64,000 nt of DNA from Silvibacterium acidisoli (GTDB lineage: Bacteria > Acidobacteriota > Terriglobia > Terriglobales > Acidobacteriaceae): assembly GCA_022870745.1 (NCBI GenBank), contig CP085323.1, positions 992,001 to 1,056,000 on the forward strand. Reading direction: 5' to 3'. The notes beneath the pieces were generated by a model. The model was not told where the DNA came from. It made no database searches and saw nothing but the letters and a program-made list of their open reading frames with translations. The translations under genes were made by a program, and so were the position numbers. Shown piece by piece: positions 9,901 through 18,441 of this stretch (position 1 is its first letter; the number at the start of each line of letters is the position of its first letter).

Positions 9901-10584
9901 GCCGACCTGAATCCCTGGACCTTTACCTCCATTCATGGAACAGTGCTAAACGCAGTTCAAAAACATCTCGTTTCCGACCCGGAACAGGCAGCTTACTTTG
10001 CGGACATGAAAGAGTTCGCCCTCGCCCAGCGGCTGGTTCGCGTTTTGTTGAATGGAGAACTCGGAGCCGACTTTCCAGTTGAAAAGCTTGTCCAACTGAC
10101 CACCGATACCAAGTATTCGGTTCCCGCTGGATCTCGAACGCCACGTTGGAATCCACACCCGGAAGCGATGGTCGACGAGCTTAAGACGTTGTTGTTACGC
10201 GCCCATATCGGCGCAATCTTCACCGGGCAAAGTGATGCCGCCTCCGCGATCGAGGCTTGCCTGACACGGATTGAAGCTTACCCCAAAGATCATAATGTGG
10301 GTTCGTCCACTGAAGGCCTTATTCGCACAGAGATAAAAATGGAGCAGGCTCTGAGCTGCGATCTTTCTGGACAATGGAAAACCGCGCAAGATAGCTGCGA
10401 GGCAAGTGCTTCTCTTTCGGGTAGCAAAGACAGACTCAAGTGCGGAGTAGCGAATGCCTTCGCGGCCGCAGACGTCCAGTCTCGTCTGATGGGCCTCAAG
10501 AACACTTTGGGGATTGCCGACGAGGAAGTTGCAGCATTGAATAGGAAGGACAATAAGCAAGCAACCTGCCAGCCCATCCCGTAA
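6913..10584 (+). CDS. Large multi-pass membrane protein of unknown function
   Basis: I do not recognise this 1,223-residue protein. Four membrane segments are visible: about residues 2-20, 44-72, 102-118 and 240-265. Positive residues after segment 1 (RAKKK) and segment 3 (QQRRRK) place those loops in the cytoplasm, which would put the roughly 950-residue C-terminal part outside the membrane. That part is mostly hydrophilic and helix-like, has a Gly/Pro-rich linker around residues 630-660, and ends in a cysteine-containing region (five Cys in the last 110 residues), as expected for a disulfide-bearing periplasmic domain. ATG 6913 follows GAGG with five-base spacing; the longer frame starts with TTG at 6853. 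It is divergent from the PLD-like and lipoprotein genes, suggesting a shared envelope function (inference). Confidence 0.7.
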   Translation: MALLLLVLVSGALYFVLNFLVLSRAKKKLEEGKLRLAGAALIPVIEYGTTIVGVAALVYAFLAVLFILLSLGGRTDVALAANLLNGVHEFSESAERYRKGWDYIFLVFLLIANGIIIYRQAQQRRRKAFADFVEEQARNLKAGNSAATWEQLPPTEAMEEIARQVISASSVLNDPANTAKLTPEQSDQLKKGIEEGQRRYLLLDMERRFDRPHVAPAAPGGAQKRFTFGELLTSRGALTLFKGTAHLLMLISMVVTIASTVAIAAAGGLRAGLPATRSALESVRVARVYKESEDFLKELDAARQDNSNNNNLSATQQAAINTIAKAYEISYASSQPWNVHSDSAKGDYVRRKVVRENILASGLRNATAPGAEAESSVHNDTLTPEEQAEFDLYTASDLNDGPLSKIGQEFKNRLTKLAAIHEGIRNSLVSFAASFHEQAPGDFHRSLVTQISSIALGFGDKSNSDLISKLVNDARSDVGADVIGKVDDVFQATYFRELIKTGSFNSADEKMRHYPAQYVATTSKREQASKWAATILPNQDVPADLAVHPPRYAVKPENVAAVQRADVELAQIYKELTANADLSAKEKEVTADGFLDPVHGFGDYFPAQIGDESRTDAGKTKKALLGGPDLPPINPRGDDGLASHISPTTFGPPSGGGAGGAAQEPFLTSFERAGSFELLEGFSRIGGVLIGIDSPNIKPGVSPSFRDIDWQPQGNRTKITLHRDDGREFSFVFRTSILQQALLYASDGRPVATTMTTAFPLQELKVQVHPALLDTPVGCRAVELDRLVDESSETGELSEQRKQARRRVDEQVLIYDFAYITRKSLLEQKMKDLSQIFTDREAQVDGALQALQQLKGVLPKVYSDVGDFGDPLQSLPAAKREFYDATLVDLIAKCMKSSNGPDAVTECIQNGVQQQVATAEDGSEAAAHLWRVDPPTYETWSGLRELPFTVDENLSFMQSEASGTSNSLWPFDFLIQVAFTSTPSYGEGSGDNHDREADLNPWTFTSIHGTVLNAVQKHLVSDPEQAAYFADMKEFALAQRLVRVLLNGELGADFPVEKLVQLTTDTKYSVPAGSRTPRWNPHPEAMVDELKTLLLRAHIGAIFTGQSDAASAIEACLTRIEAYPKDHNVGSSTEGLIRTEIKMEQALSCDLSGQWKTAQDSCEASASLSGSKDRLKCGVANAFAAADVQSRLMGLKNTLGIADEEVAALNRKDNKQATCQPIP

Positions 10585-10645
10585 CACCCTGCCAGCGCCC
10601 GTGCAGAGTATTGGTTTTCTGCGCTTTAGTTGTCTCGCATGGCGG

Positions 10646-10674
10646 CGACCTCTGCTGAGCTTCGGCAGAGGTCG
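10646..10674. terminator. Hairpin between the membrane-protein gene and dnaE2
   Basis: Ten-base perfect arms (CGACCTCTGC and GCAGAGGTCG) with a nine-base loop lie between convergent genes. No clear T-tract follows on either strand, so a terminator role is only suggested by position. Confidence 0.35.
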
Positions 10675-10852
10675 TAGACCGGCTACTTTCTGCTCCCGAT
10701 TTCGACTGACGAGAACAGGCCAATGCGCTCATCCACATTTTCTCAATGAGCGCCTCCGCGATTTTATCCGGACGACTGCCGCAATAACCAGCGCCGGGCC
10801 GAGCTTCTGCTGATCGACTTCGGCGCGATAGCCTCCGACCGGAGAGCCGTTC

Positions 10853-13800
10853 TTAGTGGAAATCATGGGATGTCACCTGTATTCGGCCAGCATGGCTTCC
10901 AAGCGAAAGCTCTTCAAAGGATTTCGCCATAACGTGGATGATCGGTCCTTCCTTCTGGAGTGGGCCTTCGACCGCGATAAATTTCGCTCGTGTGATGACG
11001 CGACGGTTCTGTTCGAAGAACTCCGGAGCCACGAAGACGTTGAAGACGCCTGTTTCGTCGGACACCGAGAGGAAGACCACGCCCGAAGCGGTGCCCGGAC
11101 GCTGCTTGGCGATGGCAAGTCCCGCAGTCCTCACGTACTCGCCGTTGCGTCGCCCGGCAAGGTCTGCCGCTCGCAGGTATCCTCGACGATGCAATTCCTT
11201 GCGCCGAAACCACATAGGATGGGGCCCTGTCGTGACGCTGCTCACGGCATAGTCCGCAACCAGCCGCTCTTCGGCGCTCATCACAAGCAGAGGAACTTCA
11301 GCGTTCTCTTCGCGCAGCCACTCGCTCTGCTGCATGAGCAGTGGGCCTTCCAGCTTTCCGGCTCGCTCGATCTGCCAAAGCGCATCCCGGCGATGTTCCA
11401 CACCATCAAGACTGTTCAGAGCGCCTACATTCGCGAGTAGGGTAAGCTCCTTGCGATTGAGTTGAGGAACACGCAGCGTCAGGTCATCGGCGGACTGGAA
11501 TGGCTCGACAGCGCGAGCCTTAATGATGGCCTCGGCGCACTGGCTTCGCAGGCCGCGCACGTAACCCAGGCCCAACCGTAGAGATAGTGATTGATCGGAT
11601 TCGTGTTCGATGGTGCATGACCAGTCCGAGCGCTGAATATCGATGGGCTTCACTCGCAGGCCGTGCCGTCGAGCGTCTTCAAGCAGTACAGAGGGGCTGT
11701 AGAAGCCCATCGGCTGGTTATTCATCATCGCGCAGGTAAAGGCCGCTAAGTACTTCACCTTGATATAGGCCGAGGCATACGCGATGAGCGCGAAGCTGGC
11801 GGCATGACTCTCCGGGAATCCATAGAGCGCGAAGGAGCTGATGTTTTGGATGATCGTCTCCTGCGTCTCTGCGTCCAGTCCGTTCGCTGTCATGCCGGCC
11901 CGAAGCCGTCCTTCGAGATTCTTCATCCTCTCCCAGGAACGACGCATCCCAACGGCGCGACGCAGCTCTTCAGCTTCTGAGCCCGTGAAGTTAGCAACCA
12001 CCATCGCCATACGGAGCAGTTGCTCTTGAAAGAGCGGCACGCCGAGCGTTCGCTTGAGTGTGGATTCAAGCGACGGATGAGGATAACTCACATCCTCCTG
12101 CTTCTGGCGACGCCGCATGTACGGATGCATCATTTTGCCAACAATCGGCCCCGGACGAATGATTGCCACCTGTACAACGAGATCGTAAAACTTCTCCGGG
12201 CAGTTCTTCGGTAACGAGGACATCTGCGCACGGCTTTCCACTTGAAACATGCCGATCGTATCCGCGCGTTGCAGGGTGCGATAGACTTCCTCGTCTTCTG
12301 GCAGTTGTGCCAGATCGAGCGGTTCGCCGTAGTGCTTCGGAACCAGCGTCAGGCAATCCTTCAGCACGGCCATCATGCCCAGGCCGAGCAGGTCGACCTT
12401 AATGATGCCGAGATTGGCGCAGTCTTCCTTGTCCCACTGCACGACGGTACGGCCCGGCATGGATGCTCGCTCCAGTGGCACTACTTTGTTCAGTGCTCCC
12501 TGGCAGATGACCATCCCTCCGGAATGCTGCCCGAGATGGCGTGGAAGATCCTGCACGCGCATACAGAGTTCGAGGTACTTTGCGATGCGTGGATGCTGCA
12601 CGTCGAAGCCTGCACTCTGAAAGGTCTTCGCCATCGTGTCGTTTGCGCCCTTCCATTCGTAGTTCGCGACCACCGTGGAAAGCCGCTGCAGGGACTCAGG
12701 ATCGAAGCCGAGCGCCTTACCCACTTCCCGCGCGGCTGACTTGCCGCGATAAGTGATGACATTGGCTGTCATCGCCGCGCCGAGTTGTCCATAGCGTTCG
12801 TAGACATATTGGATCGCCTGTTCGCGCTTCTCTTCCGACGGCAGATCGAGATCTATGTCCGGCCACTCACCGCGGCTTTCGGACAGAAAGCGTTCGAAGA
12901 GCAGTTCCATGCCCACGGGGTCGATGGCCGTAATCTCCAGCGCATAGCAAACTGCGGAGTTTGCCGCGCTGCCTCTGCCCTGTATCAGGATGCCGTGCTT
13001 CTTACAGAACTCGACGATGTCCCATACGATAAGAAAGTAGCCCGCAAAGCCCAGCTTAGCGATAAGTTTCAGCTCATGTTCGACCTGCTTCCTGGCTCGC
13101 TCGAGCAACCCTGCATCGAGCTTCGGACCATAACGGCGCTGTACACCCTCTGCAACACGCTTCGCCAGGAAGCTGTCCATCGTCTCGCCATCAGGCACGG
13201 AATAACGCGGGAACTCATAACCGAGGTCTGAGAGTTGAAAGCTGAGCCGAGCGGACAACTCGACGGTGTTTTCAATGGCAACAGGAATATCGCGGAATAA
13301 TGCGACCATCCTATCTGCAGGCCGTAGATGCCTTTGGTTGTTAAGCGCCAGCAAGCGTCCCGCATGATCGAGCTGCGTGTGGTTGCGTATTGCGGTGAAG
13401 AGGTCGGCAATCTCACGATCGTACTTCGTCGCATAGCGCACGCCGTTCGTCGCGAGAACAGGAAGCTTGAGAGACTCTGCGATGCGGATCGCAGCCTGAT
13501 TCCTCCACTCTTGTGCACGTTCGCGGTGTCGTTGCAGTTCGACATACACATTCGTTGGCCCGAAGATACGGACAAGGCGATCTGCTACTTGCCTTCCTGC
13601 TGTTTCGCCGCCACGCATCAAGGCAGTCGCAAGCGGTCCTTCGTCACCACCCGTCAGGCAGACAAGACCGCGGCTGTATTCCTCGAAATCCTGGAGCCGT
13701 GCAGCGCCTTCCTGCTTGCTGGTCTCGCGCAACTTAAAGCGTGTCACAAGCTGGCATAGATTCTGATAGCCCTCGCGCGTCTCACAAAGCAACGGGAGAC

Positions 13801-14080
13801 GCACAGGCTCGGCCAGATGCTGGTGCGGCAACCATACCGGTGGCGTGAGACGATTTCCAAATCCCGTCACGGACACTTCCGCACCAACATGCGCGACGAT
13901 ACCGTTCTCCGCTGCCCTCTTGTGAAAGCGTGCCGAGCCATAGAATCCGTTCCGGTCCATGAGCGCCATGGCGGGCATCTCGAGCCTGCAGGCCCGCTCT
14001 GCGAGCGCTTCGGGCTGCGATCCGCCTTCGAGAAAAGAGAAAGCACTGTTGGCGTGAAGCTCGATGTAGCGATCAGTCAT
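10853..14080 (-). CDS. dnaE2: Error-prone DNA polymerase DnaE2
   Basis: At 1,075 residues this is the usual length for the DnaE2 branch of C-family polymerases. It starts with a PHP domain (ELHANSAFSFLEGGSQPEAL) and carries the C-family palm region around QGRGSAANSAVCYALE and WPDIDLDLPSE, and the finger region near RPGPIVGKMMHPY. DnaE2 synthesises across lesions together with ImuA and ImuB. The start overlaps the end of imuB by eight bases (ATGACTGA), so it is the last gene of a coupled three-gene operon. In other bacteria such cassettes are controlled by LexA; no canonical SOS box was recognised here. Confidence 0.95.
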   Translation of the reverse strand: MTDRYIELHANSAFSFLEGGSQPEALAERACRLEMPAMALMDRNGFYGSARFHKRAAENGIVAHVGAEVSVTGFGNRLTPPVWLPHQHLAEPVRLPLLCETREGYQNLCQLVTRFKLRETSKQEGAARLQDFEEYSRGLVCLTGGDEGPLATALMRGGETAGRQVADRLVRIFGPTNVYVELQRHRERAQEWRNQAAIRIAESLKLPVLATNGVRYATKYDREIADLFTAIRNHTQLDHAGRLLALNNQRHLRPADRMVALFRDIPVAIENTVELSARLSFQLSDLGYEFPRYSVPDGETMDSFLAKRVAEGVQRRYGPKLDAGLLERARKQVEHELKLIAKLGFAGYFLIVWDIVEFCKKHGILIQGRGSAANSAVCYALEITAIDPVGMELLFERFLSESRGEWPDIDLDLPSEEKREQAIQYVYERYGQLGAAMTANVITYRGKSAAREVGKALGFDPESLQRLSTVVANYEWKGANDTMAKTFQSAGFDVQHPRIAKYLELCMRVQDLPRHLGQHSGGMVICQGALNKVVPLERASMPGRTVVQWDKEDCANLGIIKVDLLGLGMMAVLKDCLTLVPKHYGEPLDLAQLPEDEEVYRTLQRADTIGMFQVESRAQMSSLPKNCPEKFYDLVVQVAIIRPGPIVGKMMHPYMRRRQKQEDVSYPHPSLESTLKRTLGVPLFQEQLLRMAMVVANFTGSEAEELRRAVGMRRSWERMKNLEGRLRAGMTANGLDAETQETIIQNISSFALYGFPESHAASFALIAYASAYIKVKYLAAFTCAMMNNQPMGFYSPSVLLEDARRHGLRVKPIDIQRSDWSCTIEHESDQSLSLRLGLGYVRGLRSQCAEAIIKARAVEPFQSADDLTLRVPQLNRKELTLLANVGALNSLDGVEHRRDALWQIERAGKLEGPLLMQQSEWLREENAEVPLLVMSAEERLVADYAVSSVTTGPHPMWFRRKELHRRGYLRAADLAGRRNGEYVRTAGLAIAKQRPGTASGVVFLSVSDETGVFNVFVAPEFFEQNRRVITRAKFIAVEGPLQKEGPIIHVMAKSFEELSLGSHAGRIQVTSHDFH

Positions 14081-15587
14081 AAAGACCTGCTACGGACCAA
14101 CGGTTTTGGATGAAATCACGCGTCAGCCGGCACGCAAGAAAGGCGCTATCGCGTGCGCGGCCTACGATGTCCCACTGCTCGTCTCCCCAGATCGATTCGT
14201 TCCACCAGTCTCCGCCGCTCAACCACGGGCCATAGACCTGTTCGAGCGCATAGCGGCGTGATCGAAAATACATCTCGAACGGACGCCCGTGTCGCGTCTC
14301 GACGGAGACATGCTCTTCCGGTCGCAGCACTCGCAGGCTGAGTCGTGCCGCCTCTTCTATTGCCGGTTCCGGCACTGATGTGGGGATGGAGAACGGCTCG
14401 AGATGAAAGTCGTCACGGCGGCGGGTATCATCAAGCACCGCACGCCCTACATGGCTATCTCCGACGATCGCTGCAATGCGCGCCAACGTGACATCGAGTC
14501 GTCCCGGCTCCGGCAGTTGCGGTGCAAAGAGTCCGAGCTGAACCTTGCTGGTTGCGCCCGGCTCAGCGTGCAGATGCACGGCAAGGATCGATGCTGGCGG
14601 AGGATGGCTTTCAAGATCGAGATGAAGCAGCTTGAGCCAAAGCGCTTTGTCGTTCGTTGGAACACGCGGACTGACCGTGCGCTCGTGGGAGCCTCCGCCG
14701 TCGAGATGCAAGGTAATCGTTACAGCAGCAAGTGCGAACACACGCGACTTTGCGCGAAGGATAAGTTGTTCGAGCATCGCAGAGAGCCCGAACAGCAACG
14801 ACTCCAGATCGTCGAGCGGAAAGTCCAGTTCCGCTTGCTCTTCGAGAACAAAGGGCACATCGATCGGTTGCAGTAAATGCGGAGACTCGCCACGAGCCAA
14901 CAGCAGTAATCGTTTAGCGTCCTGGCCAAGACGCGAGATCAGCGCTCGTTCCGGAAGAGCAGCGAGCGCGCCTACCGTGCGGATACCCCATGCCTGAAAG
15001 ATCTCTGCTTGCGCCACAGTAAGGTCGAGTACAGAGAGCAGCAGTGGCGAGAGCAGCTTCGCTTCCTCCCCGCGATGAATCACCTTCAATGGGACATTGC
15101 CGGTCAGGCCGCGAGCAACGCAGACGGCGGTTTGCAGATTCGCACTCACCGTCACCGCAGCCACGATTCCCATGGCTCGGATGCTCTGACGTATTCGCTT
15201 TGCCAGCTCAACGGGTGGACCGAAGAGCGACTCCGTTCCCATTGCGTCAATGACGCAAATGAAAAGACCATCTATCGAACGGTCTTCGATCCTTGGCGAA
15301 AAACTCCCAGCGCATTCGAGCAGGATCATTCGCACTGAGTTCTCCGTGCGCAGAGAACGCTGCAGGATGGTGACACCCTCGAAGGTATCGACCTCGACCT
15401 TCGTCATGCCCCGGCGCAGCCCGACCAGACGCGCGCGTGTGTTTAGCGAGCAGATCGCCTGAGACGGCGCTTCGCCCTCGAGAACGACGCATTGTTTGTC
15501 ATGCAGCTCCGGACGCAGGCGTAAGAGTGCCTGCGCAGGAAACTCCCTTACATAGACACATGCATAGAGTTCCGCAGTGCTGCTCAT
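14073..15587 (-). CDS. imuB: ImuB, Y-family polymerase-like mutasome subunit
   Basis: A 504-residue Y-family-like protein. The acidic catalytic residues expected in active Y-family polymerases (in the first strand and in the SxDE motif) are not where they should be: the equivalents read YACVYVREF and VIDAMGTES. That fits ImuB, which acts as a scaffold instead of a polymerase. A canonical beta-clamp-binding motif, QLGLF, lies at residues 350-354. ATG 15587 is chosen because it overlaps the imuA stop as ATGA; a longer frame begins at 15623. ImuB links DnaE2 and ImuA to the sliding clamp in other bacteria. Confidence 0.92.
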   Translation of the reverse strand: MSSTAELYACVYVREFPAQALLRLRPELHDKQCVVLEGEAPSQAICSLNTRARLVGLRRGMTKVEVDTFEGVTILQRSLRTENSVRMILLECAGSFSPRIEDRSIDGLFICVIDAMGTESLFGPPVELAKRIRQSIRAMGIVAAVTVSANLQTAVCVARGLTGNVPLKVIHRGEEAKLLSPLLLSVLDLTVAQAEIFQAWGIRTVGALAALPERALISRLGQDAKRLLLLARGESPHLLQPIDVPFVLEEQAELDFPLDDLESLLFGLSAMLEQLILRAKSRVFALAAVTITLHLDGGGSHERTVSPRVPTNDKALWLKLLHLDLESHPPPASILAVHLHAEPGATSKVQLGLFAPQLPEPGRLDVTLARIAAIVGDSHVGRAVLDDTRRRDDFHLEPFSIPTSVPEPAIEEAARLSLRVLRPEEHVSVETRHGRPFEMYFRSRRYALEQVYGPWLSGGDWWNESIWGDEQWDIVGRARDSAFLACRLTRDFIQNRWSVAGLYD

Positions 15588-16615
15588 CGCGTACCAACCC
15601 AGCTTGTGCTCTGCTTCCAACAACCATCTTGAGCATGTTGCGGCGGTTTGCGAAGCGGAATCACATTCGCCGGCCTTTCCGTATAGCGCTGGCGCAACAC
15701 TTCCGCTCGCGCGCGGAGTCCGGCAAACACCGTTCGTTCCTCATGTGTGTTCTCCATCGGAGAAAGCCGCAGTTGCAGTTCCGAGCTGCTTTTCGCGCAG
15801 GCATATTGCGAGAGCAGGAGGATGCTCGACTGCGTTTGCTCTGCGGCGACGCGATAGCGGTGCCAAGTCGAGAGTTCAACTCGCGCTGCAAACTCCGGCG
15901 CGACACCGCCAAGGTCCAACACAATGGCACTGAATCCTCCTGTCTGAATCAACAGGTCTGTGCTTCGCAGAGCCTGTTCGATCGCGTCATACGCCTTGGC
16001 GCGCTTCGGCTTGCGTACCGGCGCGGATGCAGATACCAGGGTCGACTCGTAATGGGGCGGAGTCGGGCGAGGCTTCGCAATCGGTTCCGCACAGCGCGGT
16101 ACGATTGCCTCGCTGCCGAGAAAGCGGCCAAGTGCGGCAGGCAGTCCCTTCGTCTCCGTACGCGGATGTGTCCCATGGCCCCCGCCATGAAGTCCCTTCG
16201 TGATCGCCTTTGCGGCAAAGCACGCATCGGGAAGTGCGAAGCGCTTCGTCTCCTGTATTGCAGTGTGCTCCTGCACGCCACAACGCACCCAAAGCAGGCG
16301 CTTGAGATCGACACCGGCTGCTGCCGCCGAAGCCGGATGAAAGCTGTTCGAGCCATCGATCCAGGCACAGACCTTTCCTGCAGCCGTGATCTTCGACAGA
16401 AACGACAGCGCGACGGAAGTTCGGCCGGAACACTCTTCACCCACCAGTTCTGTAACCGCCCCAACGGGAAATCCCCCTGCTACCAAAGCATCCAGGCTTT
16501 CGATCCCAGTCGGCACGACCGGGCGCACCATCCGCGCCGGCGGCGTCAACGCAGACGGAAACTTGTGCGCAAGCGCAGCCTCGACCTGAACCCGAATTGT
16601 GGAAGTGGTGGGCAT
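15584..16615 (-). CDS. imuA: ImuA-like RecA-fold mutasome subunit
   Basis: A 343-residue RecA-superfamily protein, first in the imuA-imuB-dnaE2 operon. The N-terminal region PTGIESLDALVAGGFPVGAV matches the RecA/ImuA core. The P-loop at residues 59-67 reads GEECSGRTS, with Arg in place of the invariant Lys of GxxxxGKT, which predicts weak or no ATP hydrolysis. ImuA family members are needed for lesion bypass, probably through contacts with ImuB and RecA. The stop codon overlaps the imuB start (ATGA). The start has no strong Shine-Dalgarno sequence. Confidence 0.85.
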   Translation of the reverse strand: MPTTSTIRVQVEAALAHKFPSALTPPARMVRPVVPTGIESLDALVAGGFPVGAVTELVGEECSGRTSVALSFLSKITAAGKVCAWIDGSNSFHPASAAAAGVDLKRLLWVRCGVQEHTAIQETKRFALPDACFAAKAITKGLHGGGHGTHPRTETKGLPAALGRFLGSEAIVPRCAEPIAKPRPTPPHYESTLVSASAPVRKPKRAKAYDAIEQALRSTDLLIQTGGFSAIVLDLGGVAPEFAARVELSTWHRYRVAAEQTQSSILLLSQYACAKSSSELQLRLSPMENTHEERTVFAGLRARAEVLRQRYTERPANVIPLRKPPQHAQDGCWKQSTSWVGTR

Positions 16616-16650
16616 GACTACTTTCGCTTTATCTTCGCCCTAATTAGTTT

Positions 16651-16675
16651 CAGTGCGCAACTCGCCGATGCACTG
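16651..16675. promoter_or_regulatory. Inverted repeat upstream of imuA (possible operator)
   Basis: CAGTGC-N13-GCACTG lies 36-60 bp upstream of the imuA start. Its position would suit a repressor site controlling the mutasome operon. It does not match the LexA boxes I know from enterobacteria, alphaproteobacteria or Gram-positives, so the assignment is speculative. Confidence 0.25.
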
Positions 16676-16931
16676 CAATTGCGGCAGGCATACCGTAACC
16701 AAAAGAAAAGTAATGGTTTATGGTCCAGAAATTCTGTGAAGCGCATGAGATAGAGCTCAGGCGTCTCCGCCGTTTTTGGAAGGAAGTCTTCTGCCCGCGC
16801 TCCTGCTTGCCGCGACCTGTTCCTGGCGCGACGTGAGACGAATAACCGGGTCATGGAGATGGTGATCGAGGCGGGTAAAACCCGGTTTCAGCACCCTCGG
16901 AACGGGAACAGCACCTGCTCGAAGGCAGCAA

Positions 16932-16961
16932 AAAGGGTGCTGAGAAATCTCAGCACCCTTT
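16932..16961. terminator. Strong 13-bp hairpin next to tRNA-Asp
   Basis: Perfect arms AAAGGGTGCTGAG (16932-16944) and CTCAGCACCCTTT (16949-16961) with a four-base AAAT loop, lying 68 bp beyond the 3' end of tRNA-Asp on the minus strand. The A-rich/T-rich arm ends resemble a bidirectional rho-independent terminator, probably for the tRNA transcript. Confidence 0.55.
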
Positions 16962-17028
16962 AGCACCCTCGAGGGTAGATTCTAATCATGTCACTGTGCC
17001 GCTAAAACGTTCACTATCTTCGATTTAG

Positions 17029-17472
<444 letters not shown>

Positions 17473-18096
17473 ATGAGTGAGCGCAAGAAATGGAAGACCC
17501 AACGTGCTCTGGGCCTGGAATTGCCTGGCCTCGGCAAGCCGGGGGCATTGGAAAAACGGAATTTTCCACCCGGCCAGCATGGCCGTTCCCGCAAGCCGAA
17601 AGTCTCCCAGTTTGGCGCACAGCTCCGGGAAAAGCAAAAGCTCGTCTTCCACTACGGCATTCGCGAGGAGCAGTTGCGCCGCTTCGTGCGCAAGGCAAAG
17701 AGCCTTCAGCCTTCAAACTGGATCGAGGCCCTGATCGGCCTGCTCGAGCGCCGGCTCGATAATGTCGTCTTCCGTCTCGGCTTCGCACGCAGCATGGCCG
17801 CCGCTCGTCAGCTGGTCTCGCATGGTCATGTGCTCGTCGATGGCAGAAGAGAGACGATCGGTTCCATGGTTCTGCGCCCCGGGTCGTCCATTCAACTCAG
17901 CGAACGAGCGAACCAGATGGAAGCTACCCGGTTTTCACGCCAAGCTCCGCGTCTGACACTGCCATCGTTCCTGCAGTTTGAAAACTCCGACATATTCGAA
18001 CGGGGCAAGCTGCTCTTTATTCCTGACTCGAGCCACATTCCCTTCGAGTTCAATTCCAGTCAGGTGGCGGAGTACTACGCGAAGCGCGGCGTCTAA
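17473..18096 (+). CDS. rpsD: 30S ribosomal protein S4, cysteine-free form
   Basis: A 207-residue S4 protein: the PPGQHG...LREKQK segment typical of the family, followed by the S4 RNA-binding domain RRLDNVVFRLGFARSMAAARQLV at about residues 95-155. S4 nucleates 30S assembly on 16S rRNA. There is not a single cysteine, so this is a zinc-independent (C-minus) form. It stands alone, not in an rpsM-rpsK-rpsD-rpoA cluster, so it may be a second copy. The ATG at 17473 is nine bases from AAGGAG; the ATG at 17464 touches that site and is less likely. Confidence 0.88.
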   Translation: MSERKKWKTQRALGLELPGLGKPGALEKRNFPPGQHGRSRKPKVSQFGAQLREKQKLVFHYGIREEQLRRFVRKAKSLQPSNWIEALIGLLERRLDNVVFRLGFARSMAAARQLVSHGHVLVDGRRETIGSMVLRPGSSIQLSERANQMEATRFSRQAPRLTLPSFLQFENSDIFERGKLLFIPDSSHIPFEFNSSQVAEYYAKRGV

Positions 18097-18150
18097 CGCT
18101 GCTCCCTGCCGTTTCGAATAACCATCGCAGTACGCATGGAAGGAAGAGTT

Positions 18151-18372
18151 ATGAGCGATATCAATGTCATTCTTGCGAAGCGCTCCGGTACCGGCACCAT
18201 CCGGCTCTGTGGATGCAACTGCATCCACCTGAATCTCGGCCCGGTCACCATCAACATGGAGCCGGAGATGTTTGCCCAAGCCGCGATCCTGATGCAGCAG
18301 GCGATGGAATCACTTTCAGAGATTGTGACCGGCGTGAATATCCACCCGGCGTCTCAGGCAAAGCCGAACTAG
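18151..18372 (+). CDS. Small protein of unknown function
   Basis: A 73-residue reading frame that I do not recognise. The ATG at 18151 is preferred because GGAAGGAAG lies just upstream; an ATG at 18136 overlaps that site. It contains a compact LCGCNC motif near residues 20-25 that could bind metal, then an amphipathic helix with many Met and Ala. It sits 54 bp downstream of rpsD on the same strand and ends before a strong hairpin terminator, so it may be the second gene of the rpsD transcript. Confidence 0.55.
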   Translation: MSDINVILAKRSGTGTIRLCGCNCIHLNLGPVTINMEPEMFAQAAILMQQAMESLSEIVTGVNIHPASQAKPN

Positions 18373-18392
18373 AAGCCGCAGTAATCGTGCAA

Positions 18393-18426
18393 ACAGAATC
18401 GGCCCGAAACTTCGGGCCGATTCTGT
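18393..18426. terminator. Bidirectional terminator between two small genes
   Basis: A 16-bp perfect inverted repeat (ACAGAATCGGCCCGAA and its complement around a two-base centre) lies between the convergent genes ending at 18372 and 18442, at the expected place for termination from both sides. Confidence 0.65.
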
Positions 18427-18441
18427 CCATGTTGATGGTAC

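Larger units (their letters stand above)
16616..17028. other. Intergenic region between imuA and tRNA-Asp
   Basis: About 410 bp without a convincing gene. It contains the imuA promoter side, the inverted repeat at 16651-16675 and a block with three copies of AGCACCCT (near 16889, 16953 and 16963), two of which sit in or beside the strong hairpin at 16932-16961. Confidence 0.5.

Noticed and set aside
15437-16753. 438-codon plus-strand frame across imuA
   Set aside because: Antisense to imuA and the start of imuB; Arg/Ser-rich without a domain.
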